From Branchiostoma floridae (Eukaryota > Chordata > Leptocardii > Amphioxiformes > Branchiostomatidae): 64,000 bases of DNA. The first letter of the stretch is position 1. Every line of letters starts with the position of its first letter. The notes beneath the pieces are model-generated. The model was not told the DNA's origin. It ran no database searches and saw only the letters and a list, made by a program, of their open reading frames with translations. Position numbers and translations under genes: made by a program. The DNA is taken from contig NC_049980.1 in the NCBI RefSeq assembly GCF_000003815.2, forward strand, positions 14,552,405 through 14,616,404. The letters run 5' to 3'. Shown piece after piece: positions 37,701-52,700 of this stretch.

Positions 37701-40700
37701 CATATTTTAACATTCCTGTTGTTTTTTCCCTATCCAGGAGGCCAAAAATAATGACCAAGCCCTGAGGAATGTCCGACCAGAGTTGCAGCGCCGGGTTGAC
37801 CTCCTGACCCAGAAGCTTGCCGGACCCCCTGACCTGGAAGACTTGGTGGAGGATGCAGAGAAACACGCCCATAATCTGAGGGCAAGAGGTCTAGAAAGGT
37901 GTGTCATGAAATACATTGTACCTCGTTTAAGTGGACAAACTCCAGTATTTAAGTATATGCCAGCAATGCATGTAATCCTTTAAGTTGAGAAAAAAAGGGT
38001 GTCATTATGTCGGACATCCATTATCTCGGGGATCAAAACTTTAGACAATAAAAACCATCAAATACTAATTTTATACGGTTAGTCTGCAAATGTCACACAG
38101 AGCTTATCAAGCTTTGTCATCAAATTAAACCAAGAAACAATCTATTAGGTACAAGATCTATTAGGGGACAAAAAACACCTACTCGCCTTTGGAAAAGGAT
38201 CCCACCACCCAGTTTAAAGGAAAAATTATCACGGCTCTCAAGGAATTACAAGACAAGGAAAAAATTGATCGTGCCACCTATCTTAAACTCTACCCCACTT
38301 CGGAACAACCCCCGACCCTCTACGGCCTTCCCAAAATCCACAAACAGGATGTCCCCCTACGTCCCAGCATAGAATCAGTCACGTACGAGTTAGCAAAATT
38401 TCTAGCTAAGATCCTGGGACCTTTAGTGGGGAAGTCTCAACATCATGTTCATGCAGAATAGTGCAGACTTTGTTGACAAAATCAAAGATCTCCGGGTAGA
38501 AGAAGATGAAATCATCACTTCTTACGATGTCTGTCCTCTTTGGATGTAGACTTGGCAGTCAAGGAAGCCCTGGAGGTCGACAGCACACTAACAGATAGAA
38601 CCAAGCTATCTCCAGACCAACTGTGCAAACTGCTAGACCTTTGCCTAGGGTGTAGCTATTTCACTTTCAAAGGACAGTTCTACCAACATCTGCACTGCTG
38701 TGCTATGGGATCACCAGTGTCGCCCATTGTTGTAAACCTCTACATGGAGAAGTTTGAAGAGATATCAGTACATTCAAGAACACTCCTCCACTCAACTGGT
38801 TTCGCTATGTAGATGACACTTACAAACTGGTACATCCAAAAGACAGACCACAGAAAGGTACTAAGGCCAATGTAATCTACAGACTCAAATGTGAAGAAGC
38901 CAACTGCACCAACACATACATTGGTGAGACTAGCCGGCCACTAAAGGCAAGGTAGAAAGAACATTACAAACCCAGTGCCAACAGCTACTCCTCTGCTATT
39001 TTCAACCACCTAGAACACAACCAAGGACACTCCTTCAACCTCCAATCCACCGACATCCTAGACCGTGAGGCCCGCTGGTTTGAACGGGGAGTTAGAGAGG
39101 CCATATATGATAGAATATACAATCCCATGCACCCTCAACAGAAAAGGGGGGCTATGTATGGAACTTTCTGGCACTTGGGACATAACACAGTTGAAACGTC
39201 TGACTGTTTCCAAAACCATATCCAGTTGCTTGAGTAACTACTTTTTGGTGTAGTGAATAAAAACGTGTACATTTCCCCTCCAGGCTGTTTGCTGAGACCA
39301 AGAACTTCTCCTCAGATGCCCTGGCTGCTGCCACAGCCTATGACAACATCGTGCAGGCCTTTGAAGATGCAGAGAGAGCTGCAAATGAAGCCAACGTGGC
39401 TGCTAAAGAAGGACTAGACCTGGTAATGTGCTACCTTAAATGTCTGATATTTGTTGTTGTTCAGCACTGTTCCTGAAGGTAATGGGCATAACGGGCTCAG
39501 GCGATCAGCTTGGCTGGAGAATTGAACCCAGTTTAGTCTGTATCTTTAACTCTAATATTATTTTTATACTCTTCTTGTATACATGTTACATGTTTGTCAT
39601 ACGTTTCAATACCATGTACCGAGCCCCTGGAGGCATGAATGTACTATAAAGGTCTTTCATCATTGATAATAAGTTGCAAAGGCAACTGTTAACAATGACT
39701 ACGATAACCCTTGACCAGCATGGTACCTCATCAGCAATGTGTTACAACGTATATAAGAGCTGTCGAATTGTAGTTACAATAGATTGAATTAATCATATTG
39801 TTTCTGTTGGATGTTTTGTCAACATTGCATTAGAATTTTTTCCATAGCGCACAACATCTCCAACAAAACATTATAGCCAGGGTATATATTTTATACATGT
39901 TCTTTCGAAGTGCCGTGTTGTTCATTCTTTTGAAGCTGTTGTTGGGCAAATAGTTACCTCTAAATTACTGAAGTTGCTAAAATGGGTCAAAAGGACCTTC
40001 TGTTTACAGAAATGGTTGTCAGAACTATCTCTGTTCTTCCAGGCTACAGGAGAAAACTCTCTGAGTAAACTTGGCGAGGAGTCAAAACAGCGCAGCTATG
40101 ACCTGTTGGATGAAGCTGTGAAGCTCAGGGACAGGGTGGATGGTAGGAAAATGAATTGTATATCACATGGGTCAGAACTGGCTCTGATCCATGAGTGAAG
40201 GAGTAAAGGTGATGTCGAAATGTACTTAGTGAAGCCAGGCTTTAACTTATAACAGTGTCATGCTTGTACCAGTATGGAGTAAGCTCATTTTTTGACAAAG
40301 CTATTTCTAGCACCACATATTGGTGCAATGTCATATGAATTTTAGGCTGCATGACTTCCCTCGATCATATTGTACTTAATTACACCCCATCATAAACTGC
40401 AATGAACTAAACATTGACTTCAGGACAAGTCAGCATTTTATGAGTAACAACATTTTGTGGAGCAGGTACTTGCATCTAAAAGAGCCTTCAGCTGATTTCT
40501 GCAGCTAAAATGAGCCTTCCTTTGTTATTGGATGAAGCATGTGTACAAATGCAGTGAGCAACCAACAAGCAACAGGTAGAGATGACATACATACATTAAA
40601 TTCAAGGCTCAAAACCATTTATAGAATGCACTGGTGCACCTCACCTAGAAATTTACTGTGCACAGAAAAATTCTGGTCTTCAAAACTTCTGAAATTCTGT

Positions 40701-43700
40701 AGCTTAGTTAACAAGGAAATAGAAGAGTTCAGTAATTCTATATGACACTAACATTATGCACACATGCAGATGTAAAGAGTACACTCCAGACAATAGTGCT
40801 GAATATACAATGTACATACATGTGACTCCACACGAATGTGAATTAACCCTCAAACCACCGTATGGGGTCAAAACTGACCCCAGGCGTATATCAATGTGTG
40901 CCATTATGACATTACTGGTCGAAAGGAAATTTCCTTCCAGGAGTTTGTTTGTACAAATGTATATATGTCCTATAACTCCTTATACTTTTTTTTACCGAGA
41001 TTGGCTCATTGTTCATTAAGTTATCCTAGAAAGTTTATGCATGGTCCAGTGGGGTCAAAACTGACCCCAGCATTTTTTTAAACGAACCTTTGCGACCCAC
41101 ACCTAAACTACTTATCGAAGGATCATGAAATTTTCAGAGAATGATGTACATGTAAGCCAAAATTATTGTAACAACTTTTGTGTCATTATCATCTTATATG
41201 ACGACATTATGACGTCATCTAGGTAATCTCGGCCGCCATCCTGGATTTTGGCTGATGACGTCATCAAATTAGCATGAATTCTGAATATTGAGTCATGAAA
41301 TTTACGTTGAATTTCATAAGATGTGATACACAACTTTTATTTGCTAAGAAAACCTTAAAACTTAAATGTTTAATACAAAATTAGAAAATTTCGTAATAAA
41401 TATGTCTGTCAGAATTCCATTGCCATAGCAACATGAAAAATTATGAACATACTTTGTTCACCTAAAATGTTTGCTTGCAACATTTTCTAAAAATTTACCA
41501 AGTTTGGTGGCCCTAGCATAAGCCATTCAGGCGCTATACAGCATTGAAGTTGGTACGGGCATCAAAAACATCCTACCCAGACTGAATAGCATTAGTGCAA
41601 AATGTGGTCCCCATGATCTTTTGCATAAATTATGATAATGACCTAGAAGTATTCTCACCTAATCATGTCAGACTGTCCCAAATAGATTAATGAAACTATA
41701 CATATATATATTTATACAAATCACAAAAAGAGTCACACACAAGAAACTGTATTTGTACAAAACGTTTTGGGGTCAATTTTGACCCCATACGGTAATCTAC
41801 GTTTAGTACCCATTTTACCACCTAAGACACTTTCCATGCTGTTTAACTGTATGATTCTTCCTAAGATTGATTATTGTGATACTGTATGGGGCAACTGCGG
41901 AAAATCTCTCTCTGACAATCTCCAGAAACTCCAAAACCGTGCAGCACGGCTTGTGCTCGGTCTGTCACGTAGATCACATGTAGATAATGACCATCTGTCT
42001 ACATTAGGTTGGAAATCTCTGGCATCTCGTAGGAAAATGCACCTCCTGCAAACCGTCTTCAAGTCAATCCATCGGCAGTTACCAGAATACTTACAAATAT
42101 TTAACAGAACATCTCACACATACGCAACAAGGCTTAATTCAAACCTATCACTACAACTACCGAAAGTCAGACTTGAATCTGGCCGTAGAAAATTCGAATA
42201 CAGGGGTGCATTTTCATGGAACGAGTTGCCGCCAACGGTTAAAGTGGCCAGTTCTGCACTGTCGTTCAAGAAACTGATAAGAAACGGTAATCACTGCTGA
42301 CCCCTGACCTCCTGACCCGGCACTAACTTCGATTAATGAGTTATGATTTTGATTTATGTTTATGTATATATTGTTACTTTGATTTGTTCATTTGATTTGT
42401 ATCTTATTTCTTGTTATGCTATTTTGTGTACAGGGCACAACTGAAAAGCAGAACGCATAGTACTGAGTTGTCCACCCTGTCTAAATAAAACAGAAATAAA
42501 TAAATAAATAAATAAAAAAAGCTACGGTGGTTTGAGGGTTAAGGTGCATCCACAGCTAAAAATTAGGGGCCTACCTCCAATATTATGGGCACAAAAGTGT
42601 ATATGCATCCAATATTTTGAGCCCTGATACATATAACACTAGTTCACCTTTATCCGCGGGATAACCTATATCCGTTGCCGTCAGAAATCGGTATTTAGGG
42701 ATATAAAGTCGACGGACAAGACTTTCAAACTACAATATTTTGAACATATTACAACTTGAAACCACCGTCCGTCCAGTTGATATTCCTTAATACCGTGTTG
42801 GTAAACACAACGAATATAGGTTACCCTGTGGATAAAGGTGAACTAGCGTTAGGTCATAACAGTTAAATGTACACGTGTAGTCGCTGTAAGATACTTCCAT
42901 ACGTTACCTGCAAATGAGATGAATGATGTAGTGTGCAATAACATCTTAAACTACCTGCATGCAGACTTAGGAAATAGAGTGGCTGACAAAGAGGCGGAAA
43001 TAGCCCAGGGAAACCAAAATATTACTGACCTGAAGAAAGCTGTCCAAGATCTTAAGGACAGAATGGATCGTCTGACAGATGGTAAGGCATTAAAATAAGA
43101 ATTTTGGGCTGGACGCAAACTTCACAGTTGTCCCAGGCAGAATTGATTTCATCATGGTAACTGGAAAAAGAGGGATAGTGGCAAATGGTCCATAATTGAT
43201 TTTATTGTCTTTGTAATAACCAAAGTCTTGTTGGACAGCCATGCACAGCTAAACCAATGAAATGAACCAGTCAAAATTAAGTATCTGAAGCCAGGTAAAG
43301 TGAAATTTAAGCTTTGGAGAAGTGTGAAGTATAAACCAGTACCTATTCCATATGTTTAAATCCACTATATCTGTCTGTGTTGTGTGTCTTATTATTCCAG
43401 AAATGCAGGGGGACTTGAACGTGTATTGTGTTGATATTCCCATTGCTCAAAAGCGATGGCCCGTGGCTACACGGAACTTGCCATCATGGAGGCCTGGATG
43501 GATGCTCTTCCAGTGAAAGTTAGTTCGCTCGTTAGAAGTTTTTTTCCAATGCTAGAGATAATGAAACAGGGAAGTGTGTCATTGGATGGTTTGGAATGGT
43601 TTTTGAAACATTACCTTGCATGGAAGGCAGGCTGTCAGCCACTGATATTAGAGTTTCTTGCAGGTCTATGCTGTTCTTTCTGAAGTGGTGCTGCCAGTAT

Positions 43701-46700
43701 TTTAGGACTTCAACAATAGATGCATTGATGTAATGGCACAACTGATAATGTTGTTTTTCTGTGAAAGAAGTTAGGCAGCTACATTTTTTGGAATCCATGC
43801 TTCATGTGTGCATAGTGCCATTTAGAGGACATATTGGACCTCTACCACATATAGAGGTACCCTAATACAGCAGAGTCCTTCCTGCTTCTAGTGACGTAAC
43901 AGTTTTCTCTGTGATCTTGTTAAGACCTAGGTGATGCTGCCAAGGATGTTCAAGACAGAGCAGTTGATGCTGACAATGTTGCCCAGGGGGTGATTGATGA
44001 AGTTGATGGCTTAGAGCCAGATGTAAGTACTTATTTGTCATACCTGACCTGGGCCTTGATAATGTTTGACATGGGCATTCTCAACCCTGTATCTCACAGT
44101 TTGTATCCCACTGGGCTTGCTGTTGAAACTCAGATATTGGATGTTCTTTCAGTTGTTTTTGAGGACACCAAATTTTCTGGACTTGTGGTGAATTTTTGCA
44201 TTGAAATGTGTGCAAATTGGACATAGCAAGAATACAAGATGATGCTACTGCAGATCAAGCTGGTACCTTGGGTGATACAGGATACAATATCTTGTATTCC
44301 TGATGTATATCTATTCCATTTTCCTCATGTTAAATCTAGCCATGAGCAGCATTCCATTCGGTTTGATAAGTTTTACAGAATAAAATGTCAGAACATTTCA
44401 TTGATGTTTTAGGACAGTTCCAAAGGGGTAAGCATGATTGAAGTAGACCTGTGCCTAGTGTTGCAATGTTTGCATTTTTTTGTGATCTGCTTTTTTATGA
44501 GGTTGACGCTTTAGTGGATCAGTTTGGAGTTATAGGGTCTGCATCTGGTGACACCAATGCTGACATCAGAGCAGCAGAAGGAGACTGTAAGTGTTTATTG
44601 AACGTTCTGTCTTCATATATATACCAACGGACAAAAAAGGGAGAATTATATGTACAGTAACATTCAAGTAGCTTTTAGATGACTGTTGGCATCTGTATGG
44701 TAAAAACTGGACCATTGTAAAGGATGTAATACTTGAAGAATGAAGGATACCCATTGAAGAATGACTAGTACTTATATGGTATGGCCCACTTGTAATGTAC
44801 TTGTTACTTCATGATATGTTATCTTTCTACCATACATTTTCATCGAACGTCTTAATTCACTGGCATTTTCAAGTGAGGACAGCGTCTCGTAACCTTCGCG
44901 ATCTTAAGGACCTTGCTGACGACCTGAAAAATGAAGAACGTAATGCCCGCGCTCTGAAGGACCAGTTCGGCCGGAACTTGGCTGACCTATGGGAGATGAT
45001 CAGACGGGCCCGGAACCTAGCCAACTCAGTAAGCCAGATTCAACATAGTTTACTTTGATGCTCAGCCTTGTTTTATTTCTCTACCATCATCCTGGCAGCT
45101 GTTTTGCTGCCTTCATCAGGGCAAAGTGATCTTTCTCATTGTATTGCGAAGTCAAGGACTTCTTTTGAATGGGACTACTTCTCTACAGGGCAACAATGCA
45201 TTCTGAAATGTGACAGTCTATACACCCTCTTGTCATTTCTATTCATGACTGATTTAGGGATCGAAATGGCCTCCTTAGTTCAGCATGTATATTTGTTTGT
45301 TTATGACCTTGGCCCCTCCCCTCCGTGTCAGTTCATAATGCAAGAGAATCTCTTTGGGTCTTGTTCATGAATACCAGGTGTATTCCTGCCAAGTGTCATT
45401 TACAGCTTTTAGACTCATCGGCTGATCAATTTACATTCATAAACACTGTACTCTGCTTTTCTCAGATCAAAGTGTCGGTGGCCAACGATGGAACATGTAA
45501 ACGATCCTACAAACCAATGAGCTTTTATACAAATCTGTATAAAAGCTCCTTGTACAAACCCCAGAATAGATCCACTAGCACCATTGAGTTGAACTTCAAG
45601 ACAACTGAGCCAGACAATCTTCTCTTCTACCTGGAAGGCAGGGATTCTGTAAGTGCTGGTTATTTTTGTGCACCACTTATAAGTTATATATCTTGTTGTA
45701 TTTCCTCTAAAACGACCTGGCCAAACAAGTCAATAATTATTATAGTACATAACATTTAAGTGAAAAGGTCACCAACTTATATTCTAAAGAGTTAGTGATC
45801 TGGATATGCTCAACCAGTTTTTGAACCTTAATACCCATTGTGATTAGAAATATCAAAAAGTTGAAAGCAATACTTATCATTTACGACAGACTAAGACTTA
45901 CTGTAGATGACCTTGAGGCTTGTTATCATGTGTTATGTGGCCTCAACCCAGAAGTTGTGTAACCACAGATGTTCCTTTTAACATGCAGAAAGACTTCTTG
46001 TCTTTGGAGACTCGTAACAGCCGAGTGGTTTTCCGCTGGAATGTTGGTTCTGGTATCGGCAAAATCACAAACGACAGCCTGCCAATATCTGACAATAGAT
46101 GGTACCGTATAGTTGCCCAGCGTATCGGCACAGATGGAAAACTCCTTGTACAACGATCCAGGCAGCCCAGGGCTAAATTAGATGGTCCTCAGACTGTGAC
46201 TGGTTCTGCACCAACGGGCCCGTACACCATTCTTGACGTAGACAGCAGCGATGACATCTACATAGGCGGTGTTCCAGCAGAGAAGCAGGTAGAGCACAGA
46301 ACAAAATTTTAGCAGGAAAATTCAGATGTTCTGGCAGAAAGTTGGATCTGTTACTGCAAGAAGTAGAAAATCAAATTGAAATATGCATGCATGATGACAA
46401 TAATGTGTTTTTACTAGTTGTACTTACAATTGTCAGTTAAGAAACTCCAGTCTGCAAACTTAACATAATTTTCACGATTTTACGATAGCATTGATACAAG
46501 CCTGTCAGATAAAAAAGAAAATGTCGACACTGCTCTTAAACATGTATTTCTACGATGCCCCATTGCAGCAAGAATTCGAAGTGACTTCCGACTTCAAAGG
46601 CTGCATGGGAGAAGTACTGCTTGATGATGAACCCATCGGCCTCTGGAACTTTGCTACCACCTCTGGGACCTGCGAGGGTTGTGTGGAAAGGTAAAGCAGA

Positions 46701-49700
46701 TAGTTTTTTCAGTTTTACATTGATTTAATGTTAAGTGTTCACTCAATTACACATAATTTCTGAGGCAAATTATTTGGAACCTTCTCACATGGTGATACAA
46801 AAATCATAGTTCTGACATAGTAATTCACTTGCCTACCTGTTCTTTTAGAGATAAACAGTAATTTTGTTCTAAAATCTTGCTTTGAATATCATATTCTTAT
46901 GATAAATTTAATTTCTGCCATTAAGTAGGTCACATTTCCTCAAGTTTTTGTGTTTCTTTCTCTTAATGAAATTGCCAGCCCACGAGGAGAGACTACTGCT
47001 TCCAACACCTACACCTTCCTGGGAGACGGATTTGTAGTGATGCCAAAGATACCCTCCTGGAATGACAGAACTACTTTTCTCAGCTTCCGCTTCAAGACCT
47101 TTGCAGAAGATGCACTCATCTTCTTTGTTGCTGATGAAACCCAGGTCTGTGTTAGTTACAAAAAGTATCACCTTATGCTAAAGGTTGTACAGTAGTGTAA
47201 TAGTAGTAGAACGTTTTGGGGGACAGAGCTGTCTGGAAAGAAAGAGTGGACCAGGTCCGGGCAAGCCGCCCGTGATGATGATGAGTAGTAGTAGCGACAG
47301 CTAGTTGGGTGACCTTGACTGTCTGTAATACCAGCTAAGGGAATAAATAAACAAGTTTAATATCCAGTAGTTGATTATACTGCTATGGGGCTTCCAACAC
47401 ATGGTCAGGCAGTAGTCTGCTCGTCTTCATGCCGCATTTCCAGGCAGCTCTGTCCAGGGGGTGCAATGTGTCTGTACCTGCTGAACTGCAGCACTACTAG
47501 ATGTAGATTAAAGGTAGTGACAACGTCTGCTTATTTTGGTCAGTAAATAACCTGTGCACATGTTTTTTACATGCAGCGAGACTACTTTGCTGTGTACCTG
47601 AAAGACGGAAGAGTTGGAGTACAGTACAACCTGGGTAGTGGAAAAGTTGAGATTCTCTCCGATGACAGGCACAGCACTGGAGTATGGTCCTTTGTAAGCG
47701 TCTCCAGGACTGGCCAAACGGGTGAGCTTTTCATTTGTAATTTACATTATCCTACTTCTCCCTACTAGGTAGCTTCTTGCGTAATATGTTCCGTTGTTCC
47801 ATTGGCATTGTTCCATAAACCAACTCCTTTCTCACCTCATCTCTTTGTTAGGGTCACTGATGACTGAAACTGTTTTTCATTCTTGTTTTTGGACATGAGT
47901 GTCTGCTAATCATAAGGCATGTCAAGGAATTTGTAATTCTTGGATGGTAAGATTTCAAGACTGGACGTTCTGCTGCAGTGTCTAAAAAAGCCGCTATGGG
48001 GGCCCACTATTTAAGGCCCAAGTATCATTAAAATTCATCCACAGCTTCTCGAGTAATGCTGCTCACAGACAGGCAGACAAAGAGCACCTACATTAAATTT
48101 TGTCAAACCTTCTACATGTAGGTAATAGATAAAGACTAATATCAAAAGCTGACTTTGTATCCTATGTTTTCAGCTAACCTGACTGTGACAGGTGAACAAA
48201 ACGTGAAAAGAGGGTCGTCCCCTGAAACCCTTACTGACCTTGCAGTCACCGACCGCATGTACATTGGAGGTCTGCCTGGAAGCATCATCGTGGTTACTAA
48301 GTATATGCTGGTTCATGGTTCAGACTGTACATGTGCAGTGTGATGCATTCTACAAAACACATCTGATTACAAGATAGGGCCTTCACATTTTACATGACTT
48401 GTGCAGTTCAAACTGAGATCTGTTCTGTCATTCTGCAAGATTCAGTCAGCCACTTGTAAACTGCCATGATTGCAGCTGATTTCCATATACCTGAGGTAGA
48501 GGTGCATTAATTTCTCTTTGGCCCAAACAGGCAGCTGGACATTCCCATTCCCACCACCTCCTTCATCGGATGTCTGCAGGACGTTATGGTGGGTAGGCAT
48601 TCCCAGAAGCTGGATGAGAACCTGGCAATAGAGATTAGGGGCATGACACCAGGCTGTCGGGATCAAGTAAGAGATGTTTTTGTACACACTGCGGGCAGTT
48701 TGTCATAGAATTGACAAACAGGTACGGCAAAAATTGTTGTGACAGGCTTTCTACCATCTGTGTTTCTGTAATTTTTGTAGATAGCAAAGTTTCAATCAGT
48801 AAGAGTTATGGCTCCAATTTTTACATTATCTTAAAGGCAAAGAAGCCATGACAGTATGTACATTGTAGCTGCAGGCAATTTAACTTCTGATCTCCACATT
48901 GCTTTGAGAAAGTCTAATTTTTTCAGACATTCTGTGAGAAATGGCTTTAATTTTGACTCTCTATCAGGTTGTCCGCACCATTGGGATGACTGGAGACCCA
49001 GGTGCCTACGCAGCCCTTCCGAACACAGACAGGAAAGGAAACTTGGCAAATAAAGGGTCGGTGTTACTCGGGTTCACAACAAGTACGGAGGATGGGCTGT
49101 TGCTCCTGGCAACCGGTGGCAGCCGCAGGAGGAGACGACAGGCTGGAACGGTAGGAACTATCTAGTATGTCCAATACGGATGTATTGCTACCTTTGTCTT
49201 AAGTGATGATGATGATGATGATGGCTGTTACTTCGTATCCGAAGATCAGTGGGCAGGGTGGGTTTGAGTGACCCATCCGCCTGGCCTGCACGTGACTTTT
49301 TAAGGTGAAGGAGGGCTGTGCACTTCCTCCTCCACCCTCTCGTCTACTGGCGCACTTAGTCTCACAGGGACAGAACTATATGCCACGTAAGACGGCCCCA
49401 GCAGATGCAGGTTTATTATTTGGAGTTTCCGTCTCCTAGGAGGACTTCCGACCAAGGATGCAAGGGGTTCCTCCTACCCCTGACTCATGTGTCATGGCGG
49501 GTGCGTCATGCCCGAACATGCCCCTATGGCCTGTCACCACCACAAAGGCCTGTCACTGCCACTAGCCGCAGCTATGTACTCATTTACACCTGAGTTAGGT
49601 GAGGAAAGTCGTGTAAAGTGCCTTTCCCAAGGGCACAAGATCGGTGACACGGCAAGCGGATTTGAACCCGGGACCTCTCGGGCCTGAGACCAACGCGCTC

Positions 49701-52700
49701 CCGATCGTGCCACGCGGTCCTGCGGTCCTGTCTTAAGTAGGAGTAGTGTTAAGTACATGTATTTGATGATACTGTTGTGGGGGTCCCAGAGACGGGTGGA
49801 CAGTAGTCTAATCTTCACGCTGCTTTTGTATGCGGCTCTGTCCAGCACGTCCATGCATAGTATGCAGGCAGAGAAGTGAAGAAGATGAACAGGAAACAAA
49901 TGTACCTACTCAAATTGTCCCAAGGGTTCCTTTATCATATTTCTCATTACAGAATGACAAATGATTTTGGAGAAGTGTGACTGACTGATTGCTTTCCTTG
50001 TTGCATCCTGATAAGTTTACATCCTAAACCAAGTAGTGTTAACTGCTCATCGACACTCAAAGTAATGTCATTTTGTCTCACAAAGGTTTCCTTTTTATAT
50101 CATTCTGTAGGCCTTCTACTCTCTGTCCATTGTGAAAGGTCGTATCCAAGCTCGGTTCAGCACTGGAGTGGGTAGTCCTTTAACTATAGTAACAAGGAAC
50201 AGTGCTGGAAGGTTCGATGATGGAGAGCACCACAACATCAGGGTGACGAGGGAAGGTGCCAGGTCAGTTGGGTCCTCATGACACTGTTTGGATATTGAGG
50301 CAGGAGGAACAGTGAACTCAGTATATTGGAGGATTACTCCTGTGGTAGTTGTACCTTTTTTCATACTTGGGCCCATTTATTGCATTTTTTTTTAAAGATG
50401 TAAACAACTGTACAGCCATCTTCATTTTGTAAATTTTTATGCCCCTTCCATTTTCAGTTTTGAGATCTCAATGGATGATGATGCCAAGCGATCAGGCAAA
50501 CTGGCGGGTGTTGACAACATATCTGTTAACAAGTTGTACATTGGTGGTATTCCTGGCAACATGGAGAGGAACTTCCGCAACATGGCTGGAACCCTGTCTC
50601 CATTCAAGGGCTGCATAAGGGATTTGGTTCTGAATGGAAAGTAAGTGCTGTTTAGGATATGATGGATGTCAAGTGTTGCTTTTAGATAACTAAATCTACA
50701 CAAGATGCATGAAAACAAGGCCAGGGGCGTTCATGATCATGATGCAAAAAATGAAACAGTTCTATCGGTTAGGCAAGCTGAAACGGATAAGTTTTGTCAT
50801 CATGAATGCTCCGAAACGGTTCTGAAACGGGAGGTGGTTCTGAAACGGTTTCTAGGTTATCCGGAATTGCGAATTTGCATCATAAACGCAAAAGCGGCGC
50901 AATCCGTTTTACATCCGGGCATGTGCGTTCATATTTGGTGGCGCCACGGGGGAAAAGTACAATTTCTAATCTGTCATTCGGGTGTTTCGGCTGCGTTTTC
51001 AATCGTAAAATTCGTTTTTATTATCGGGCCGCCTCCTGGTCGACTGATAAGGAGCCAGCAGTCCTGATATCTCAGGGAACGTGTCAGGAGATCCAGTGGA
51101 AATGTCATAGCTAATGGTATATATTGGGACCACAATGTTTTCGGAGGCATTTCCAAGGTCTTGACAGAACCCAGCTGCAGTAAGACATTGGTTCAATTTC
51201 GATTAAAGACCAATAATCTGACACAGAAGTACAAGTTTGGGCAAGATCACAACAACCTCAGGGGCCAGAGGTCACATCACCATGCATTACCAAGGAACTG
51301 AAGGACTTTTATATTTGCATTGTGAAGGCAAAATGTAAACGTTTCCTGTCGTTTGCTATCGGATTCCAGGCCAAACCGATAGAACCGTTTCATTTTTTTG
51401 CATCATGAACGGGGCCTAAGTCACAGGGAAGACACAAACCAGTTCAGTACCTGGCATCCAGGCTCATGTAAGACATTATTTTGAGAAGCAAACAGTGTGA
51501 GTGTTTAATTAAGGGTTAATGACCCGCCCCGAGGTGTATATGGTGTCATAACGCCTGGTCCTTTAGCAAAGGACCAGGCGTTATGACACCATGTACACCG
51601 AGGAACAGGCGGGTCATTAACGTTATTATCATATAGCCGACCCAAACTTGCAAACTCCCGTATGACGCATAGAATGATAGATCTCTTGGTACTATACGTG
51701 TGAATTCCTTTGTCAAATTTCTGAAAATTCACATTTGTTCTTTGGTACATGCATATGTAAGGAAATTAATATTATACATTGCATTTTGAAACCAAAAATT
51801 TCCACAGAAAATGTTCGAAACATTGCAGGCTTTTTAGAACAACAAAACTCATTATCAATGTTAGAAGGAGCCATTCCCCCTTGCAGTCTGTACTTATTCC
51901 CTCTGCTCTGGCATATGTTTTACTCCTAAATTTTATTGGTCAATGCCTGCATATGCCTTACTTTCTTGTGTGTAAGGCTACTTTTGATTGGTCAAAACAG
52001 AGGAGCGATACACCAATTCTGACCAATCAGAGGAGCGATACACACCTGCCTGGCCTGGGTGTTACGGCGTCATAACCAACGTGGAACGAGGACTTCTGAT
52101 TGGTCCGCGGGGCCTGGCTATATGATAATCATTGTTATTACAGTTTGAAGATACTTTTTTTGTGAGCCACAGTACCAGGTAGTGAACCAACTACTGTGAC
52201 ATCATCGAAGGAATTTGATTTCAAATTGATATAATATATCTGCCAGTCAATTCTACAATAAAATGGAATTGAATTGAATCATATCAAATTGAATGAAGTA
52301 TGAGTTGTAAGGACCATTGTTGAGTAACATCAAGAAGATATAATGCAAATTATTTCATACATTGTCAAACATTCTAGATGTGTTTGTTAATCAATACATA
52401 TTGTGGTTGAATGTATTTTGGTATCATTGGTGTCACAAGCCCTTAACACCCTCAATTCTACCCAAAACCTTTGTTGATAGCCTTGGCCACCTAAGCTATG
52501 TGGAAGCACTGTGAGAGTCTTTAAAGACAAACAGGTGTATGTACATGTGTCCTGGTAGACAAACCCTTGCCAAGGACTGTTAGATGTTTTGCTAACACGA
52601 TGTACATATATGAAGATTTTTAAATCTAAAGATTTTTTTGTCAGTTGTCAGCAATATGTTGCTAATGTATTGTTGTTCCTCATTATTTCCTTCAGCCTAA

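Larger units (their letters stand above)
40603..42626. mobile_element. hAT-like element, host of a nested insertion
   Basis: CAAGGCTCAAAA at the left faces TTTTGAGCCCTG at the right; GTGCACCTC- and GGTGCATCCA-type motifs on both sides recall the hAT MITE at 19333. Its own sequence is only 40603-40842 and 42543-42626; the rest is inserted DNA. No clear target duplication. Confidence 0.65.

Noticed and set aside
43456-43683. 75-codon frame in an intron, tested as a laminin exon
   Set aside because: It lacks coiled-coil pattern, and the phases of the exons at 42971 and 43931 already join correctly without it.
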